Source: Rubrivirga sp046845755 (GTDB lineage Bacteria; Bacteroidota; Rhodothermia; Rhodothermales; Rubricoccaceae). From it: DNA of 64,000 bases. The DNA lies in NCBI RefSeq assembly GCF_046845755.1, contig NZ_CP177357.1, positions 1,984,001-2,048,000 of the forward strand. Reading direction: 5' to 3'. A program made the position numbers and the translations under genes. Position 1 is the stretch's first letter, and each line of letters opens with the position of its first letter. This document shows positions 47,784-59,086 of the stretch, one piece after another. The notes beneath the pieces were generated by a model. The model was not told the origin of the DNA, made no database searches, and saw only the letters and a list, made by a program, of their open reading frames with translations.

Positions 47784-49259
47784 ATGCGTTGCGTCGTCCT
47801 TCTCGCTGCCCTCATCGCGCTCCCGGCCCTCTCGCAGGACCGGGCGGCCACCGAGCGCCGCCTGACCGGGCTGCAACGCCAGATCGCAGCGACGGAGCAA
47901 CAGGTCCAGCGCACGCGGGGGCAGGAGACGTCGGCGCTGCAAGCGCTCGAAAGCATGGACGCCGAGGTCCAGCTCCGCGAGGAGCTCGTGTCGGGCTACC
48001 GCAGCCAGATCGGCACGATCCGGACGGAGACCGAGACGCTGCGGCGGTCGATCGAGCGGCTGGAGACGGAGATCGAGGAGGCCAAGCGGTCGTATCGGCG
48101 CCGCGCGCGGCACGCCTACGTCCACGGCCGGCGAAACGGGCTGGCGCTGATCCTGGCGTCGGGCTCGGTGAACCAGATGCTGGTGAGGGCGCGGTACCTC
48201 CAGCAGTTCGCCCAGCGGCGGCGCGGGCAGGTCGAGCAGGTGGCCCGGAAGTCGGCCGAGATGCAGGGCCGCGAGCGCGAGGTGCGAGTCTCGCTCGAAG
48301 AGACGCAGCGGCTGCTCCAGCAGAGCGAGGTCGAGCGTGGGCGCATCGCCGCGCGGCGGTCGGAGCGGGCGGCGCTCGTGACGGACCTCCGGAGCCAGCG
48401 CGGCCGGCTCGAGCGCGAGCTCGACCAGCGGCGCACGGACGCCCAGCAGTTGGCCGGCGTCGTCCAGGACCTCGTCGCTCAGGAACGGCGCCGGGCCGAG
48501 GCCGAGCGCCAGCGCCAGGAGGCGGCGGCCGCCGAGGCGGCCCGCGTCGCCGCGGCGCAGGCCGAGGCCGAGCGCCGCGCCCGTGTCCAGCGCGAGGCCG
48601 ACCAGGCCGCCGAGCGCGCCCGGATCGCGCGCGAGCGGCGCACGACGCCCGAGCCCCGAACAGCGCCCGTGCCCGCGCCCGCTCCGACGCCCACGCCCGA
48701 GGCCACCCCGACGCCGCCCGAGGCCGCGCCCTCCCCCCCCATCGCCGAGGCCCGACCAACGCCCGCGCCGGAGCCGCGCCCGGCGCCTCCGACGCCGCCC
48801 GCTCCGCGAGCGACGCCGACCCCGCCGCCGGCGGCGGACCGCCCGGTCAATCTTACGGGCTCGTTCCGCGCCAACCGGGGCCGCCTGCCCCGCCCCGTCG
48901 AGGGCACCATCACCGGAAGCTTCGGCTCGCGTCGCGACCCCGTCACCGGTACGACGACCTCGTCGGACGGCGTCGACTACTCGACGGCGCCGGGCGCGCC
49001 GGTCCGCTCTGTCTTTGAAGGGGTCGTCCGGCGCATCGGCACGATTCCGACGTACGGGACCTACATCATGGTCACGCACGGCGAGTTCGTGACGCTCTAC
49101 GGCAACCTCTCGAACGTGGCCGTTCGGCAGGGCGAGACGGTCCGCGCGGGGCAGGTTGTCGGGCGATCCGGCACGAGCGCCCAGCGGCGCGGCGCCAAGC
49201 TGTTCTTCGCGCTCTACGACGGCGGCCAGGCAGTCAACCCCTCGGGCTGGCTGCGGTAG
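47784..49259 (+). CDS. EnvC-like coiled-coil protein with degenerate M23/LytM domain
   Basis: 491 residues from the ATG at 47784 (signal peptide MRCVVLLAALIALPALSQ). Residues ~20-250 are a long coiled coil (ETETLRRSIERLETEIEEAK, RARHAYVHGRRNGLALILAS). A Pro/Thr/Ala-rich linker (~280-360) and a C-terminal LytM domain follow (GTITGSFGSRRDPVTG, GVDYSTAPGAPVRSVFEGVV, VTHGEFVTLYGNLSNVAVRQ). Zinc ligands are missing: HxxxD is SxGVD, the YGHL His is Asn (YGNL), and the last HxH is LFFAL. This fits an amidase activator like EnvC/NlpD, not an active endopeptidase. It would act at the cell-division site in the periplasm. Confidence 0.85.
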   Translation: MRCVVLLAALIALPALSQDRAATERRLTGLQRQIAATEQQVQRTRGQETSALQALESMDAEVQLREELVSGYRSQIGTIRTETETLRRSIERLETEIEEAKRSYRRRARHAYVHGRRNGLALILASGSVNQMLVRARYLQQFAQRRRGQVEQVARKSAEMQGREREVRVSLEETQRLLQQSEVERGRIAARRSERAALVTDLRSQRGRLERELDQRRTDAQQLAGVVQDLVAQERRRAEAERQRQEAAAAEAARVAAAQAEAERRARVQREADQAAERARIARERRTTPEPRTAPVPAPAPTPTPEATPTPPEAAPSPPIAEARPTPAPEPRPAPPTPPAPRATPTPPPAADRPVNLTGSFRANRGRLPRPVEGTITGSFGSRRDPVTGTTTSSDGVDYSTAPGAPVRSVFEGVVRRIGTIPTYGTYIMVTHGEFVTLYGNLSNVAVRQGETVRAGQVVGRSGTSAQRRGAKLFFALYDGGQAVNPSGWLR

Positions 49260-49304
49260 GCCGCGCCCTCCGCCCCGCGCGGGCCTGCGTGCGGGCGATG
49301 GCGT

Positions 49305-49721
49305 CTACGCGTCCGGTGACCCGCTCCCCTCGTCGGCCGGGTCGAGGGCGAGCGCGGCTGAGTTGATGCAATAACGGAGCCCGCCCGCCTCGCGCGGCCC
49401 GTCGTCGAACAGGTGCCCGAGGTGGCCGCCGCACGCCACGCACACGGCCTCGATGCGGACCATCCCGTGCGTCCGGTCGTCGCGGAGGTGGACCGCCCCG
49501 CCGACGGCGTCGGTAAAGCTCGGCCACCCGCTCCGGCTGTCGTACTTGTCGGCGCTCTGGAACAGACCCGCGCCGCAGCCCGCGCAGCGGTAGAGCCCGG
49601 CGCGCTGTTCGTCGTGGTAGGCGCCCGTGAACGCCCGCTCCGTCCCGCCCTCGCGCAAGACGCGGTACTGCTCCGGCGTGAGGCGCCGGCGCCAGTCGTC
49701 GGGGGCCTCATGGTCGGTCAC
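49305..49721 (-). CDS. msrB: Peptide-methionine (R)-S-oxide reductase
   Basis: 138 residues from the GTG at 49721 (MTDHEAPDDWRRRLTPEQYR); the upstream open frame is not protein-like. Motifs are RAFTGAYHDEQRAGLYRCAG, CGAGLFQSADKYDSRSGWPS, CVACGGHLGHLFDDGPREAG and the catalytic RYCINSAAL. Two CxxC pairs bind structural zinc and the RYC Cys is the nucleophile. The enzyme reduces methionine-R-sulfoxide in proteins using thioredoxin. It probably forms a two-gene unit with the release-factor-like gene ahead of it (80 bp gap). Confidence 0.93.
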   Translation of the reverse strand: MTDHEAPDDWRRRLTPEQYRVLREGGTERAFTGAYHDEQRAGLYRCAGCGAGLFQSADKYDSRSGWPSFTDAVGGAVHLRDDRTHGMVRIEAVCVACGGHLGHLFDDGPREAGGLRYCINSAALALDPADEGSGSPDA

Positions 49722-49801
49722 GGTCTTGCGGTGTGGTTGGAGGGGCGACGCGTTGGGGCACGGCCGAGTGCCGACCGGGCCAGTGCTCGTGACCGTCGGA
49801 C

Positions 49802-51376
49802 TCAGAGCATGAACAGGGCCGCGATCACGAGGAGGACGAGAACGGCGATCCCCCACAGGACGGCGGATCGAGCCCCCCCTGCTTCCTCGGGCGGGGCTGC
49901 CGCAGGCGCAGCGATGGGTGCGCGCTCAGGTTTAGGTGCGAGCGTCTCGACGGCAGCCGGCTCCGCGATCGGCTCCGCGACGGGCTCCACGATCGGTTCC
50001 GGAACGGGCTCCGCGACGGGTACGGGTACGGGCTCGTCAACCGGCTCCGGGGTGGGCTCGACGACCGGCTCCGCAACAGGCTCGGCAACCGGATCGGCGG
50101 CCTGCGCCTTGGCGGGCTCGGCCACCGGCTCCTCGCCAGCAGCCTCCGGGCCCGACGCCTGGTCCGGCTCGGGAGCGACCGGCTCCGAGGGCGCCTCGGC
50201 CTCGCGCTGGGCCCGCTCTTGCTGATCCCGCGCCGCTTGCGCGCGGCGCTCGCGCTCCTCCCGCTCGGCGTCGTTCTCGGCCAGCGAGTACCGGAGCAGC
50301 GCCGCCACCCCGCCCACCTTGGCGAGGGCCTCGAACGGGTCCGCGAAGTCGACGTCGGCGCCGGTCCGCGTGGCCTGCTCGGTGAGCACTTCGACCAGGT
50401 CGACGCGGAACACGTCGGACGAGCCGCAGACGCCGCACGTGTCGGGCGTGCCGTGGGCGACGGCCTCGCACGCGCGGCATTTGGTGCCGTCGAGGTCGGC
50501 GTCGCGGGCGATGAGGAGGGCATCGGCGCGGGCGGCCTGGAGCGCCGCCAGCACCGAGGTCGCGCCGAACGCCGCCAGACCGGGCCCCATCCCCTGCTCG
50601 CGGATGGCCGCCCACAGGTCCTGCTCGGCCTGCCGCTCCCCTTCCTCGGCGAGGTCGGCCGCCGCCTCCAGCGCCTGGGCGTCGCTGGCGTTCCCGTCGA
50701 CGGAGCGCGAGCCGACGAGCTTGTCCTGGAGGTCCTGCCGGAGCGCCGCCGTCAGCGCGCGGGCGGGCTCGTCGGAGCCGACGATCACCAGGCGGGCGAA
50801 GGGGCGCTCGGCGTCGAGCGTGGCGAGGTCGGTCGCCAGCTGCGTTGCGTACGTCTCGATCTGCTTGTCGCGGCGGCGCGCGTACCGCTTCTGGCTCCAG
50901 CCCCCCTTTTTGACCCGGTTCTTGACGTCGCCCCGGACGCGGCCCTCCTCGTCGACCTCGTCGGCCGAGACGAGGTAGATCCGCGCCTTCTCGTTGTCGA
51001 GGACGACGGCCGCGTACGTCTCGTTCTCGTCGAGCAGCTCGGCGGCCGGGCGGAGGTAGGGCGCGTCGCCCATCCAAACCTTGGTGCCGACCGCCTCGGG
51101 GAGGGCGTACGCCTTGCGGAGGTCGCCAGCCCACGACGAGAAGACGGCCAGCGAGCCCTCGCCGACGGCGTGCTCCTCGATGAGCGGCCGCGCCAACGCC
51201 AGGCTCTCCTCGAAGTGCTCGGCCTCGGCGGGCTGGTCGGCCAGCAGGGCGCGGACGCGCTCGAACCGGGACTCCAGGACGCTCGGCTCGTCGTGCGCGT
51301 CGAGGTAGACGGTCAGGAAGGCGCGCTCCGGCCCGGCGAGGTCGGCGAGCTGGCGGAGGGTGGCGGCGTCGAGCAT
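49802..51376 (-). CDS. Tail-anchored Vms1-like/bacterial eRF1-type (VLRF1/baeRF) release factor homologue
   Basis: 524 residues from the ATG at 51376 (MLDAATLRQLADLAGPERAF). The eRF1-like layout is visible. Residues ~60-140 form a first domain (YAAVVLDNEKARIYLVSADE). A catalytic loop KKGGWSQKRYARRR spans 156-169 with Gln162, the position of the GGQ/Gln catalytic residue in Vms1-type factors. Residues ~195-365 form a third domain (RLVIVGSDEPARALTAALRQ, VGGVAALLRY). A zinc knuckle (C300/C303, C314/C317) is inserted in it. Beyond ~390 come Glu-rich helix, a Pro-Glu-Val repeat tract and one C-terminal hydrophobic helix (SAVLWGIAVLVLLVIAALFM), a tail anchor. Likely a peptidyl-tRNA hydrolase-like ribosome-rescue factor held at the membrane; function inferred. 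Confidence 0.72.
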   Translation of the reverse strand: MLDAATLRQLADLAGPERAFLTVYLDAHDEPSVLESRFERVRALLADQPAEAEHFEESLALARPLIEEHAVGEGSLAVFSSWAGDLRKAYALPEAVGTKVWMGDAPYLRPAAELLDENETYAAVVLDNEKARIYLVSADEVDEEGRVRGDVKNRVKKGGWSQKRYARRRDKQIETYATQLATDLATLDAERPFARLVIVGSDEPARALTAALRQDLQDKLVGSRSVDGNASDAQALEAAADLAEEGERQAEQDLWAAIREQGMGPGLAAFGATSVLAALQAARADALLIARDADLDGTKCRACEAVAHGTPDTCGVCGSSDVFRVDLVEVLTEQATRTGADVDFADPFEALAKVGGVAALLRYSLAENDAEREERERRAQAARDQQERAQREAEAPSEPVAPEPDQASGPEAAGEEPVAEPAKAQAADPVAEPVAEPVVEPTPEPVDEPVPVPVAEPVPEPIVEPVAEPIAEPAAVETLAPKPERAPIAAPAAAPPEEAGGARSAVLWGIAVLVLLVIAALFML

Positions 51377-51510
51377 GGGTCCGGGAGAGTGGCCCCCCTC
51401 AACGCCGTGGCGGCACGGCGGCTCCCACCGGCCTGGTAGGGAGTCGCCCCGTCGTCCCTTCCCGGTCCTGCGTGGCGCCGGGCGGGCGGCCACCCCGCGC
51501 GGGCGCACAG

Positions 51511-51544
51511 AAAAGGGCGGCGGCCTCCGGAGAGACCGCCGCCC
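51511..51544 (-). terminator. Intrinsic terminator-like hairpin after rpsA
   Basis: On the minus strand GGGCGGCGG-(12 nt)-CCGCCGCCC forms a perfect 9-bp stem followed by TTTTCTG. It lies 24 bp after the rpsA stop, on the rpsA transcript side. Confidence 0.8.
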
Positions 51545-51567
51545 ATGCCTTTCAGAGACGGAGAGGT

Positions 51568-54111
<2,544 letters not shown>

Positions 54112-54237
54112 AGGGCGTGCTCGGTCGCTCACCGCCCCGAGGGGCCTGAAGCGTGGCGGCGACCGGAGAGAGTCTGGAGGAAAAACAGGCGCCTCGAACG
54201 GTGCTTCGACCCGGAGTGGGCCGCGCGAGGCGAAGGG

Positions 54238-54930
54238 TCAGGCGGCCGGGCTCGTGGTGGCGCGGCGGACCGCGTGCAAAACGTGCTCGACCTGCTGGTC
54301 GATGTCGAGGGTCGTCGTGTCGAGCGTGACGGCGTCGGGCGCGGCGCGCAGAGGCGCAATCGCCCGGCCCTCGTCGCGCGCGTCACGCGCGGCGAGCTCG
54401 GCCCGAACGGTGTCGAACGCCGCGTCGGCGCCGTCGGGTCCGCCGAAGTCGGCGAGCCGGCGGGCGGCGCGGGCGTCGAGGTCGGCGACGAGAAAGAACT
54501 TGACGTCGGCGTCGGGGAAGACGACGGTGCCGATGTCGCGCCCCTCGACGACGACGCCGCCGCCGTGGGAGGCGACGTAGTCGGCTGCGGCCCGCCGCTG
54601 GAGCGCGACCATGGCCGCGCGGACGGGCCCGAGCGCACTGGCTTGCGACGCGTCGACGGCGGCCTCGGGCGTCCGGATGCGGGCGGTCACGTCGTCGCCG
54701 TCGAGGGCAACGCGCGTGCCGTCCGGGCCGGGCCGGAGGGCGACGTCGAGGGTGTCGACAAGGGCGGCGGCGGCGGTCTCGGTAAACGGGAGGCTCCGCT
54801 CGCGGAAGGCGAGCCCGACGGCCCGGTACATGGCACCGGTGTCGAGGTAGAGCCACCCGAGCCGGTCGGCCACCTGCCGCGCCGTCGTGCTCTTGCCGGA
54901 CCCGGCGGGCCCGTCGATCGCGACGATCAC
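54238..54930 (-). CDS. cmk: Cytidylate kinase
   Basis: 230 residues from a GTG at 54930 (MIVAIDGPAGSGKSTTARQV). That start gives the normal Cmk length and P-loop position; a longer open frame upstream is non-homologous. Motifs are GPAGSGKST (P-loop), DRLGWLYLDTGAMYRAVGLA, VVVEGRDIGTVVFPDADVKF and LAARDARDEGRAIAPLRAAP (lid/LID-like CMP region). The C-terminal DAVTLDTTTLDIDQQVEHVL is also typical. It phosphorylates CMP and dCMP with ATP. The gene precedes rpsA on the same strand (126 bp), as in many bacteria. Confidence 0.93.
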   Translation of the reverse strand: MIVAIDGPAGSGKSTTARQVADRLGWLYLDTGAMYRAVGLAFRERSLPFTETAAAALVDTLDVALRPGPDGTRVALDGDDVTARIRTPEAAVDASQASALGPVRAAMVALQRRAAADYVASHGGGVVVEGRDIGTVVFPDADVKFFLVADLDARAARRLADFGGPDGADAAFDTVRAELAARDARDEGRAIAPLRAAPDAVTLDTTTLDIDQQVEHVLHAVRRATTSPAA

Positions 54931-55270
54931 AGTGTGGTGCTCAGGGGAGCCACCCAGTATAGGCCCCTGGGCCCCGCGTTCGCGTGCGGGCGGTGTGAGG
55001 AAGCGGTGAGGCCCATCGCGTTCTGTGGGCTCCGTTTGCAGGCGGGCCCCGCTGCGATCCGCCCCCGGTGGCGGCGCCTCTCCCCTTACGCCCCGACGGT
55101 GGACTCGGCCCGCACCGCCCGTTTCCCCAACAGGTGCACCTCTCGATGCGCTCACCACGTCCTGTTCTGAGTCATCGCCTCCGCAGCTCGCGCCCTTCCT
55201 GGCGGACACCGGTCCCCAGCCCGACCTCGACGACCCCGTCGCGTGGCTGCGTGCGTCGACCGGATGCAAC
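54931..55270. other. Intergenic region between cmk and the S9B peptidase gene
   Basis: About 340 bp with no supported gene. Open frames here lack starts, bias and homology. It holds the cmk 5' leader at one end and, from 55271, the terminator of the peptidase gene at the other. No repeat or recognisable promoter box was seen. Confidence 0.5.
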
Positions 55271-55303
55271 AGCGCCCCGCCAGCCAGAAGCCGACGGGGC
55301 GCT
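55271..55303 (-). terminator. Intrinsic terminator-like hairpin after the S9B peptidase gene
   Basis: AGCGCCCCG (55271-55279) pairs exactly with CGGGGCGCT (55295-55303), with extra GCC/GGC pairing inside the 15-nt loop. It lies about 19 bp past the peptidase stop. Confidence 0.65.
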
Positions 55304-55321
55304 TGCGCGAGCCTGGGACGC

Positions 55322-57700
55322 CTAGCGCTCGGCCATCAGTTCCGTGCCCGCGAGCGTCTCGGCGACGTAGCGCGTGAGCATCGTGAACAGGTGGCGGCGC
55401 GTGTTGCCGCCGTAGATGCCGTGGTTGCGGCCGGGGTAGAGCATCATGTCGAACTGCTTGCCCTCGGCCTGCAGCGCGTCGACCATCACCATCGTGTTCT
55501 GGACGTGGACGTTGTCGTCGGCGTCGCCGTGGACGAGCAGGAGCCGCTGGTCGTCTTCGAGGTTGGCCGCGTACGTGACCGGGCTGCCGGCGTCGTAGCC
55601 GGTCGGGTTCTTCTGGGGCGTCGAGAGGTAGCGCTCGGTGTAGATCGTGTCGTACTGGCGCCAGTTGGTGACGGGCGCGACGGCCATGCCCATCGAGAAG
55701 GTCTCCGGCCCCTCGCCGTACGTCATGGCCAGCAGCGTCAGGTAGCCGCCGTAGCTCCAGCCCCAGATGCCCATCCGGTCCTCGTCGACGTACGCCATCT
55801 CGCCAAAGTGCTGGGCCGCGGCGATCTGATCCTCGGCCTCCAGGATGCCGAGCCGGTTCTGGGTCGCCGTCTTGAAGGCCTGGCCGCGCCCGCCGGTGCC
55901 CCGGTTGTCGACGCCGGCCACGAGCACGCCGTACGTGTCGGCGAGGTAGTGGTGCCACAGGCGCTCGGTCCCGCCCCAGCTGTTGCGGACCTCCTGGCTG
56001 CCCGGCCCACCGTAGGTGTGGATGAGGAGCGGGTACTCGCGCGTCGCGTCGAAGTCGCGGGGCTTGACGAGGTAGGCGTTGAGCGGCGTGCCGTCCTCGC
56101 CGGGCACCGTCATGAACTCGGCGGCGGGCAGCTCATACGCCGCGAGCCGGTCGCGCAGGTCGGCGTTGTCGACGAGCACCTCGACGAGCGTGCCGTCGCC
56201 GCGGTATAGCGTCGTCGTGGCGGGCGTGGTCGCCGTCGAGTAGGTGTCGACGAAGTAGTCGAAGTCGCGGCTGAGGTCGACCGAGTGCCAGCCGGCGCCG
56301 GTCGTGAGGCGGACCGGCGCGCCGCCGGCGAGCGGGACGCGGTACAGGTGCCGCTCCATTGGCGACTCGGCGGTCGTGGTCACGTACGCCATCCCTTCGG
56401 CCTCGTCGACGCCGTGGAAGTCGGTCACGTCGTAGTCGCCCGAGGTGATCTGGCGGACGAACGTGCCGTCGTTGCGGTAGAGGTAGAGGTGCGAAAACCC
56501 GTCGCGGGCGCTGCGCCAGACAAAGTGGTCGCCGTCGCCGAGGTACGTGATGGTGCCGGTCGACAAGTCCGAGAAGCCGGTCTCGACCTCGATGTAGCTG
56601 TCGTTCTCCTCTTCGAGCACCTGGGACAAGCCGGCCGTGGCCGGGTCGCCGTAGAGGAGGTCGGCGTGGTTCTGGTCGCGGTTGAGGCGGAGCATCCAGA
56701 CGTGCGAGGTGCCGTCGGCCATCTCCGGGGTCCAGCCCATCGAGGCGATGTACTCGGTCTCGTCGCCGCCCTCAAACCAGGTGTCGGTGTCGAAAAAGCG
56801 CGTCTGGCCGGTCGTCACGTCGACGACGCCGACGCGGACCTCGGCGTTCGTCTCGCCGGCCTTGGGATAGCGGAACTGCATCGTCTCCGGGTAGAGCGTC
56901 CGGAAGTCGGTCATCTGGAAGTCGCGCGTGCCGGTCTCGTCGAGCTGGAAGAAGGCGATGTAGCGGCCGTCGGGGCTCCAGCGGAACCCGTCGCGCAGGC
57001 CGAACTCCTCCTCGTAGACCCAGTCGAAGGTGCCGTTGATGACGCCGCCGGGCGAGCCGTTCGTGGTGAGCGCCCGCTCGCGCCCGGTGTCGAGGTCGAC
57101 GAGGTAGAGGTTCCGGTCGCGGACGAAGGCCACGCGCTCGGCGGCGGGGTCGAACTTGGCGAACATCTGGAACCCGTCGGCGCGGTCGGCGACCGGGGTG
57201 ACGGCGCCCGTCGCGTTGTCCAAGACGTAGTAGTAGCCCTTGGTGTTGAGGCGCCAGACGCGCTCGGAGTCGGTGTAGAGCAACGTTTTGGAGCCGTCGG
57301 CAGAGGTCGCGTAGTCCTCGATGGCGATGCGGCCGTCGCCGTCGGGCTTCCCGAGCGTGGCGCCGTCGATGAGCGTGCGGGTGGCGTCGGTCGTGAGGTC
57401 GCGCTCGACGAGGCTGGAGGTGCCGGCGGCGCGGTCGGTCTCGACGTACATCAGCCGGGCGCCGGACTCGGCCCAGCGGCCGCCCTGGAAGCCCTCGCCG
57501 TAGAACTCGGGGCTGGCGAAGAGGAGTTCGAGGGTGAGGTCCTTGGCCGCCTGGGGGCCGGCGGCGCGGGGGGCCTGCTCGACGGTGCCGGACGGGGCCG
57601 GCATCGACGTGTTGGCCGGGGCCATCGTGGCCGGCGCGGCGCACGCGCCGAGGCCGAGCGCGAGCAGGAGGAGGACGGACGGGGCGTATCGGAGGCGCAT
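55322..57700 (-). CDS. S9B-type dipeptidyl peptidase IV family lipoprotein
   Basis: 792 residues from the ATG at 57700 (lipoprotein signal VLLLLALGLGACAAP). A beta-propeller covers ~60-520 and includes the DPP4-type Glu motif (DWVYEEEFGL) and RDGFRWSPDGRYIAFFQLDE. The alpha/beta hydrolase domain has GIWGWSYGGYLTLLA (nucleophile Ser649), LLVHGDADDNVHVQNT (Asp728) and MLYPGRNHGIYGG (His760). The double-Glu motif and triad argue for release of X-Pro/X-Ala dipeptides from peptide N-termini. It is probably anchored to the envelope by its lipid. A long 21-bp array begins 188 bp upstream of the start. Confidence 0.93.
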   Translation of the reverse strand: MRLRYAPSVLLLLALGLGACAAPATMAPANTSMPAPSGTVEQAPRAAGPQAAKDLTLELLFASPEFYGEGFQGGRWAESGARLMYVETDRAAGTSSLVERDLTTDATRTLIDGATLGKPDGDGRIAIEDYATSADGSKTLLYTDSERVWRLNTKGYYYVLDNATGAVTPVADRADGFQMFAKFDPAAERVAFVRDRNLYLVDLDTGRERALTTNGSPGGVINGTFDWVYEEEFGLRDGFRWSPDGRYIAFFQLDETGTRDFQMTDFRTLYPETMQFRYPKAGETNAEVRVGVVDVTTGQTRFFDTDTWFEGGDETEYIASMGWTPEMADGTSHVWMLRLNRDQNHADLLYGDPATAGLSQVLEEENDSYIEVETGFSDLSTGTITYLGDGDHFVWRSARDGFSHLYLYRNDGTFVRQITSGDYDVTDFHGVDEAEGMAYVTTTAESPMERHLYRVPLAGGAPVRLTTGAGWHSVDLSRDFDYFVDTYSTATTPATTTLYRGDGTLVEVLVDNADLRDRLAAYELPAAEFMTVPGEDGTPLNAYLVKPRDFDATREYPLLIHTYGGPGSQEVRNSWGGTERLWHHYLADTYGVLVAGVDNRGTGGRGQAFKTATQNRLGILEAEDQIAAAQHFGEMAYVDEDRMGIWGWSYGGYLTLLAMTYGEGPETFSMGMAVAPVTNWRQYDTIYTERYLSTPQKNPTGYDAGSPVTYAANLEDDQRLLLVHGDADDNVHVQNTMVMVDALQAEGKQFDMMLYPGRNHGIYGGNTRRHLFTMLTRYVAETLAGTELMAER

Positions 57701-57887
57701 ATGGAGAGCGGTGGGAGCTGGCGGAATCTACGGCCTGGGGAACGGCCCCTCCGGGCACGACGGTGTCCGGGGCGCGCGAAAGCGCCCTTTTCGGATGCGG
57801 GCGGCGGATCGCCACCGATGACGGCGCTCGCTCTACCGACGGCCCCGCACAGGCCACCACTGACCGACCACGGTCCACTGACGGCGG

Positions 57888-58160
57888 CGCACAGCCTATC
57901 GGTGGCCGCTCGCGGTCCGACAATGCCCGCTCATCGTTCGACAATGGCGTCTGATCGTCCGACAACGCTGTCTCATCGTCCGACAATGGCCACTCATCGC
58001 CCGACAACGGTGTCTGATCGTCGGACAATGCCGTCTCATCGTCGGACAACGGCGTCTGATCGATGGACAACGCGGGCTGATCGTTAGCCAACGGCCTCTG
58101 ATCGGAGGACAACGGGCGCTCATCGGGGGACAACGGGCGCTCATCGTCGGACGGCGCCGC
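57888..58160 (-). repeat. Degenerate 21-bp tandem array (about 12-13 units)
   Basis: A CTCATCG-like anchor recurs every 21 bp exactly: 57909 (variant), 57930, 57951, 57972, 57993, 58014, 58035, 58056, 58077, 58098, 58119 and 58140. The plus-strand consensus is near CTCATCGTCGGACAACGGCG plus one T. Several units carry the palindromic GTC-S-GAC. On the minus strand it would encode heptapeptides like DDETALS/DDQTPLS, but no ORF start supports that. The array lies between the divergent S9B peptidase and lipoprotein genes. It shares 13 of 21 consensus positions, in the same phase, with the array at 4170-4464. Confidence 0.8.
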
Positions 58161-58267
58161 GCGGAGGGGTCCGGGCGCCACTGGCGGGAGGCCGTGTGGG
58201 GGACGCCTAACGGGCTCGCGCTCGGGGCCGCCGTGGCCGACATTGCCCCGGTCCCACCCGTTTCGCC

Positions 58268-59086
58268 ATGCGCCTCGCCCTGTTTCTGACCCTGCTCGCG
58301 CTCGCCGCCTGCGACACCGCCGCTCCGGAGCCGAGCATCGCCCTCAACGCTCGGCTCCCCGAGGTCTCCGTGCTCCCGACCGCCACGCCGCTGACCTTCG
58401 ATCTGGGCTCGCACTTCGAGGCGAACGAGGCGGCGGGCGCGCTCACGTTCCAGGCGTTCTCGGAGGACCCCGCCGTGGCGGATGTGGCGGTCCGGGGGTC
58501 TGAGATGACCGTCACTTTCAAGGCTCCCGGCCGGACGGCGATTCGCGTGACCGCGACGGCCGGCGGGGTCCAGGCGATCGACGCGCTCGCCGTCCACGTC
58601 CAGCTCGGCCCGCTCGCGGGGCAGGCCGACTTCGTGCCGATGGCGCCCGGCACCGTCTGGGACTACGACTACACCTTCACGCACGACTGCTTCGCGCCGA
58701 CGACCACGCGGAGCGGGCGGGTCACCGTCACGTTCGCCTCGGTCTCCGACGAGGTCGACGGGGAGCGGACGTACACCGCCGAGCTCCACGCCGACTACCT
58801 CGAGGAGCGCACGCAGGACGGGACGACCGAGCAGACGTCGGTCGACGAGCGCTCGACGATCACGGTCTCGGAGACCGCCAGCGGCGTCGCGTTCGGAACG
58901 TCGGCCCTCACCGACCTCCGGTTCCTGACGCCGCGCCTCCTCCCGCGCTACCACCCGGCGACGAATGAGTTCGCGATCGTCAACGTCAATCCCAACCAGC
59001 AGGTGACGTTGCGGAAGGGCCTGGCCCCGTCCATCGTCCCCCTCAGCGGCCCTTGCTTCCCCGAGGCGACGTTCGCGCCACGCTAG
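58268..59086 (+). CDS. Lipoprotein with a bacterial Ig-like N-terminal region, 272 aa
   Basis: The ATG at 58268 opens MRLALFLTLLALAACDTAAP (lipobox LAAC). Residues ~25-110 read as a cadherin/Big-like Ig sandwich (LGSHFEANEAAGALTFQAFS, DPAVADVAVRGSEMTVTFKA, GRTAIRVTATAGGVQAIDAL). The C-terminal half starts at DFVPMAPGTVWDYDYTFTHD and continues beta-rich (RTYTAELHADYLEERTQDGT). Only two Cys remain in the mature C-terminal region (HDCF and GPCF), a possible disulfide. Likely a surface-attached protein; no enzymatic motif is visible. It is downstream of the 21-bp array and 68 bp before another small lipoprotein gene. Confidence 0.7.
   Translation: MRLALFLTLLALAACDTAAPEPSIALNARLPEVSVLPTATPLTFDLGSHFEANEAAGALTFQAFSEDPAVADVAVRGSEMTVTFKAPGRTAIRVTATAGGVQAIDALAVHVQLGPLAGQADFVPMAPGTVWDYDYTFTHDCFAPTTTRSGRVTVTFASVSDEVDGERTYTAELHADYLEERTQDGTTEQTSVDERSTITVSETASGVAFGTSALTDLRFLTPRLLPRYHPATNEFAIVNVNPNQQVTLRKGLAPSIVPLSGPCFPEATFAPR

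Noticed and set aside
57769..57791. Plus-strand terminator-like GGGGCGC-GCGAAA-GCGCCC-TTTT hairpin
   Set aside because: No plus-strand gene ends nearby; the neighbour is the 5' side of a minus-strand gene. Probably chance or a leader structure.
57888..58181. Minus-strand heptapeptide ORF over the second 21-bp array, extending across the S9B peptidase gene in another frame
   Set aside because: Most of its length is the shadow of the real peptidase gene. The repeat part is better explained as non-coding tandem DNA.
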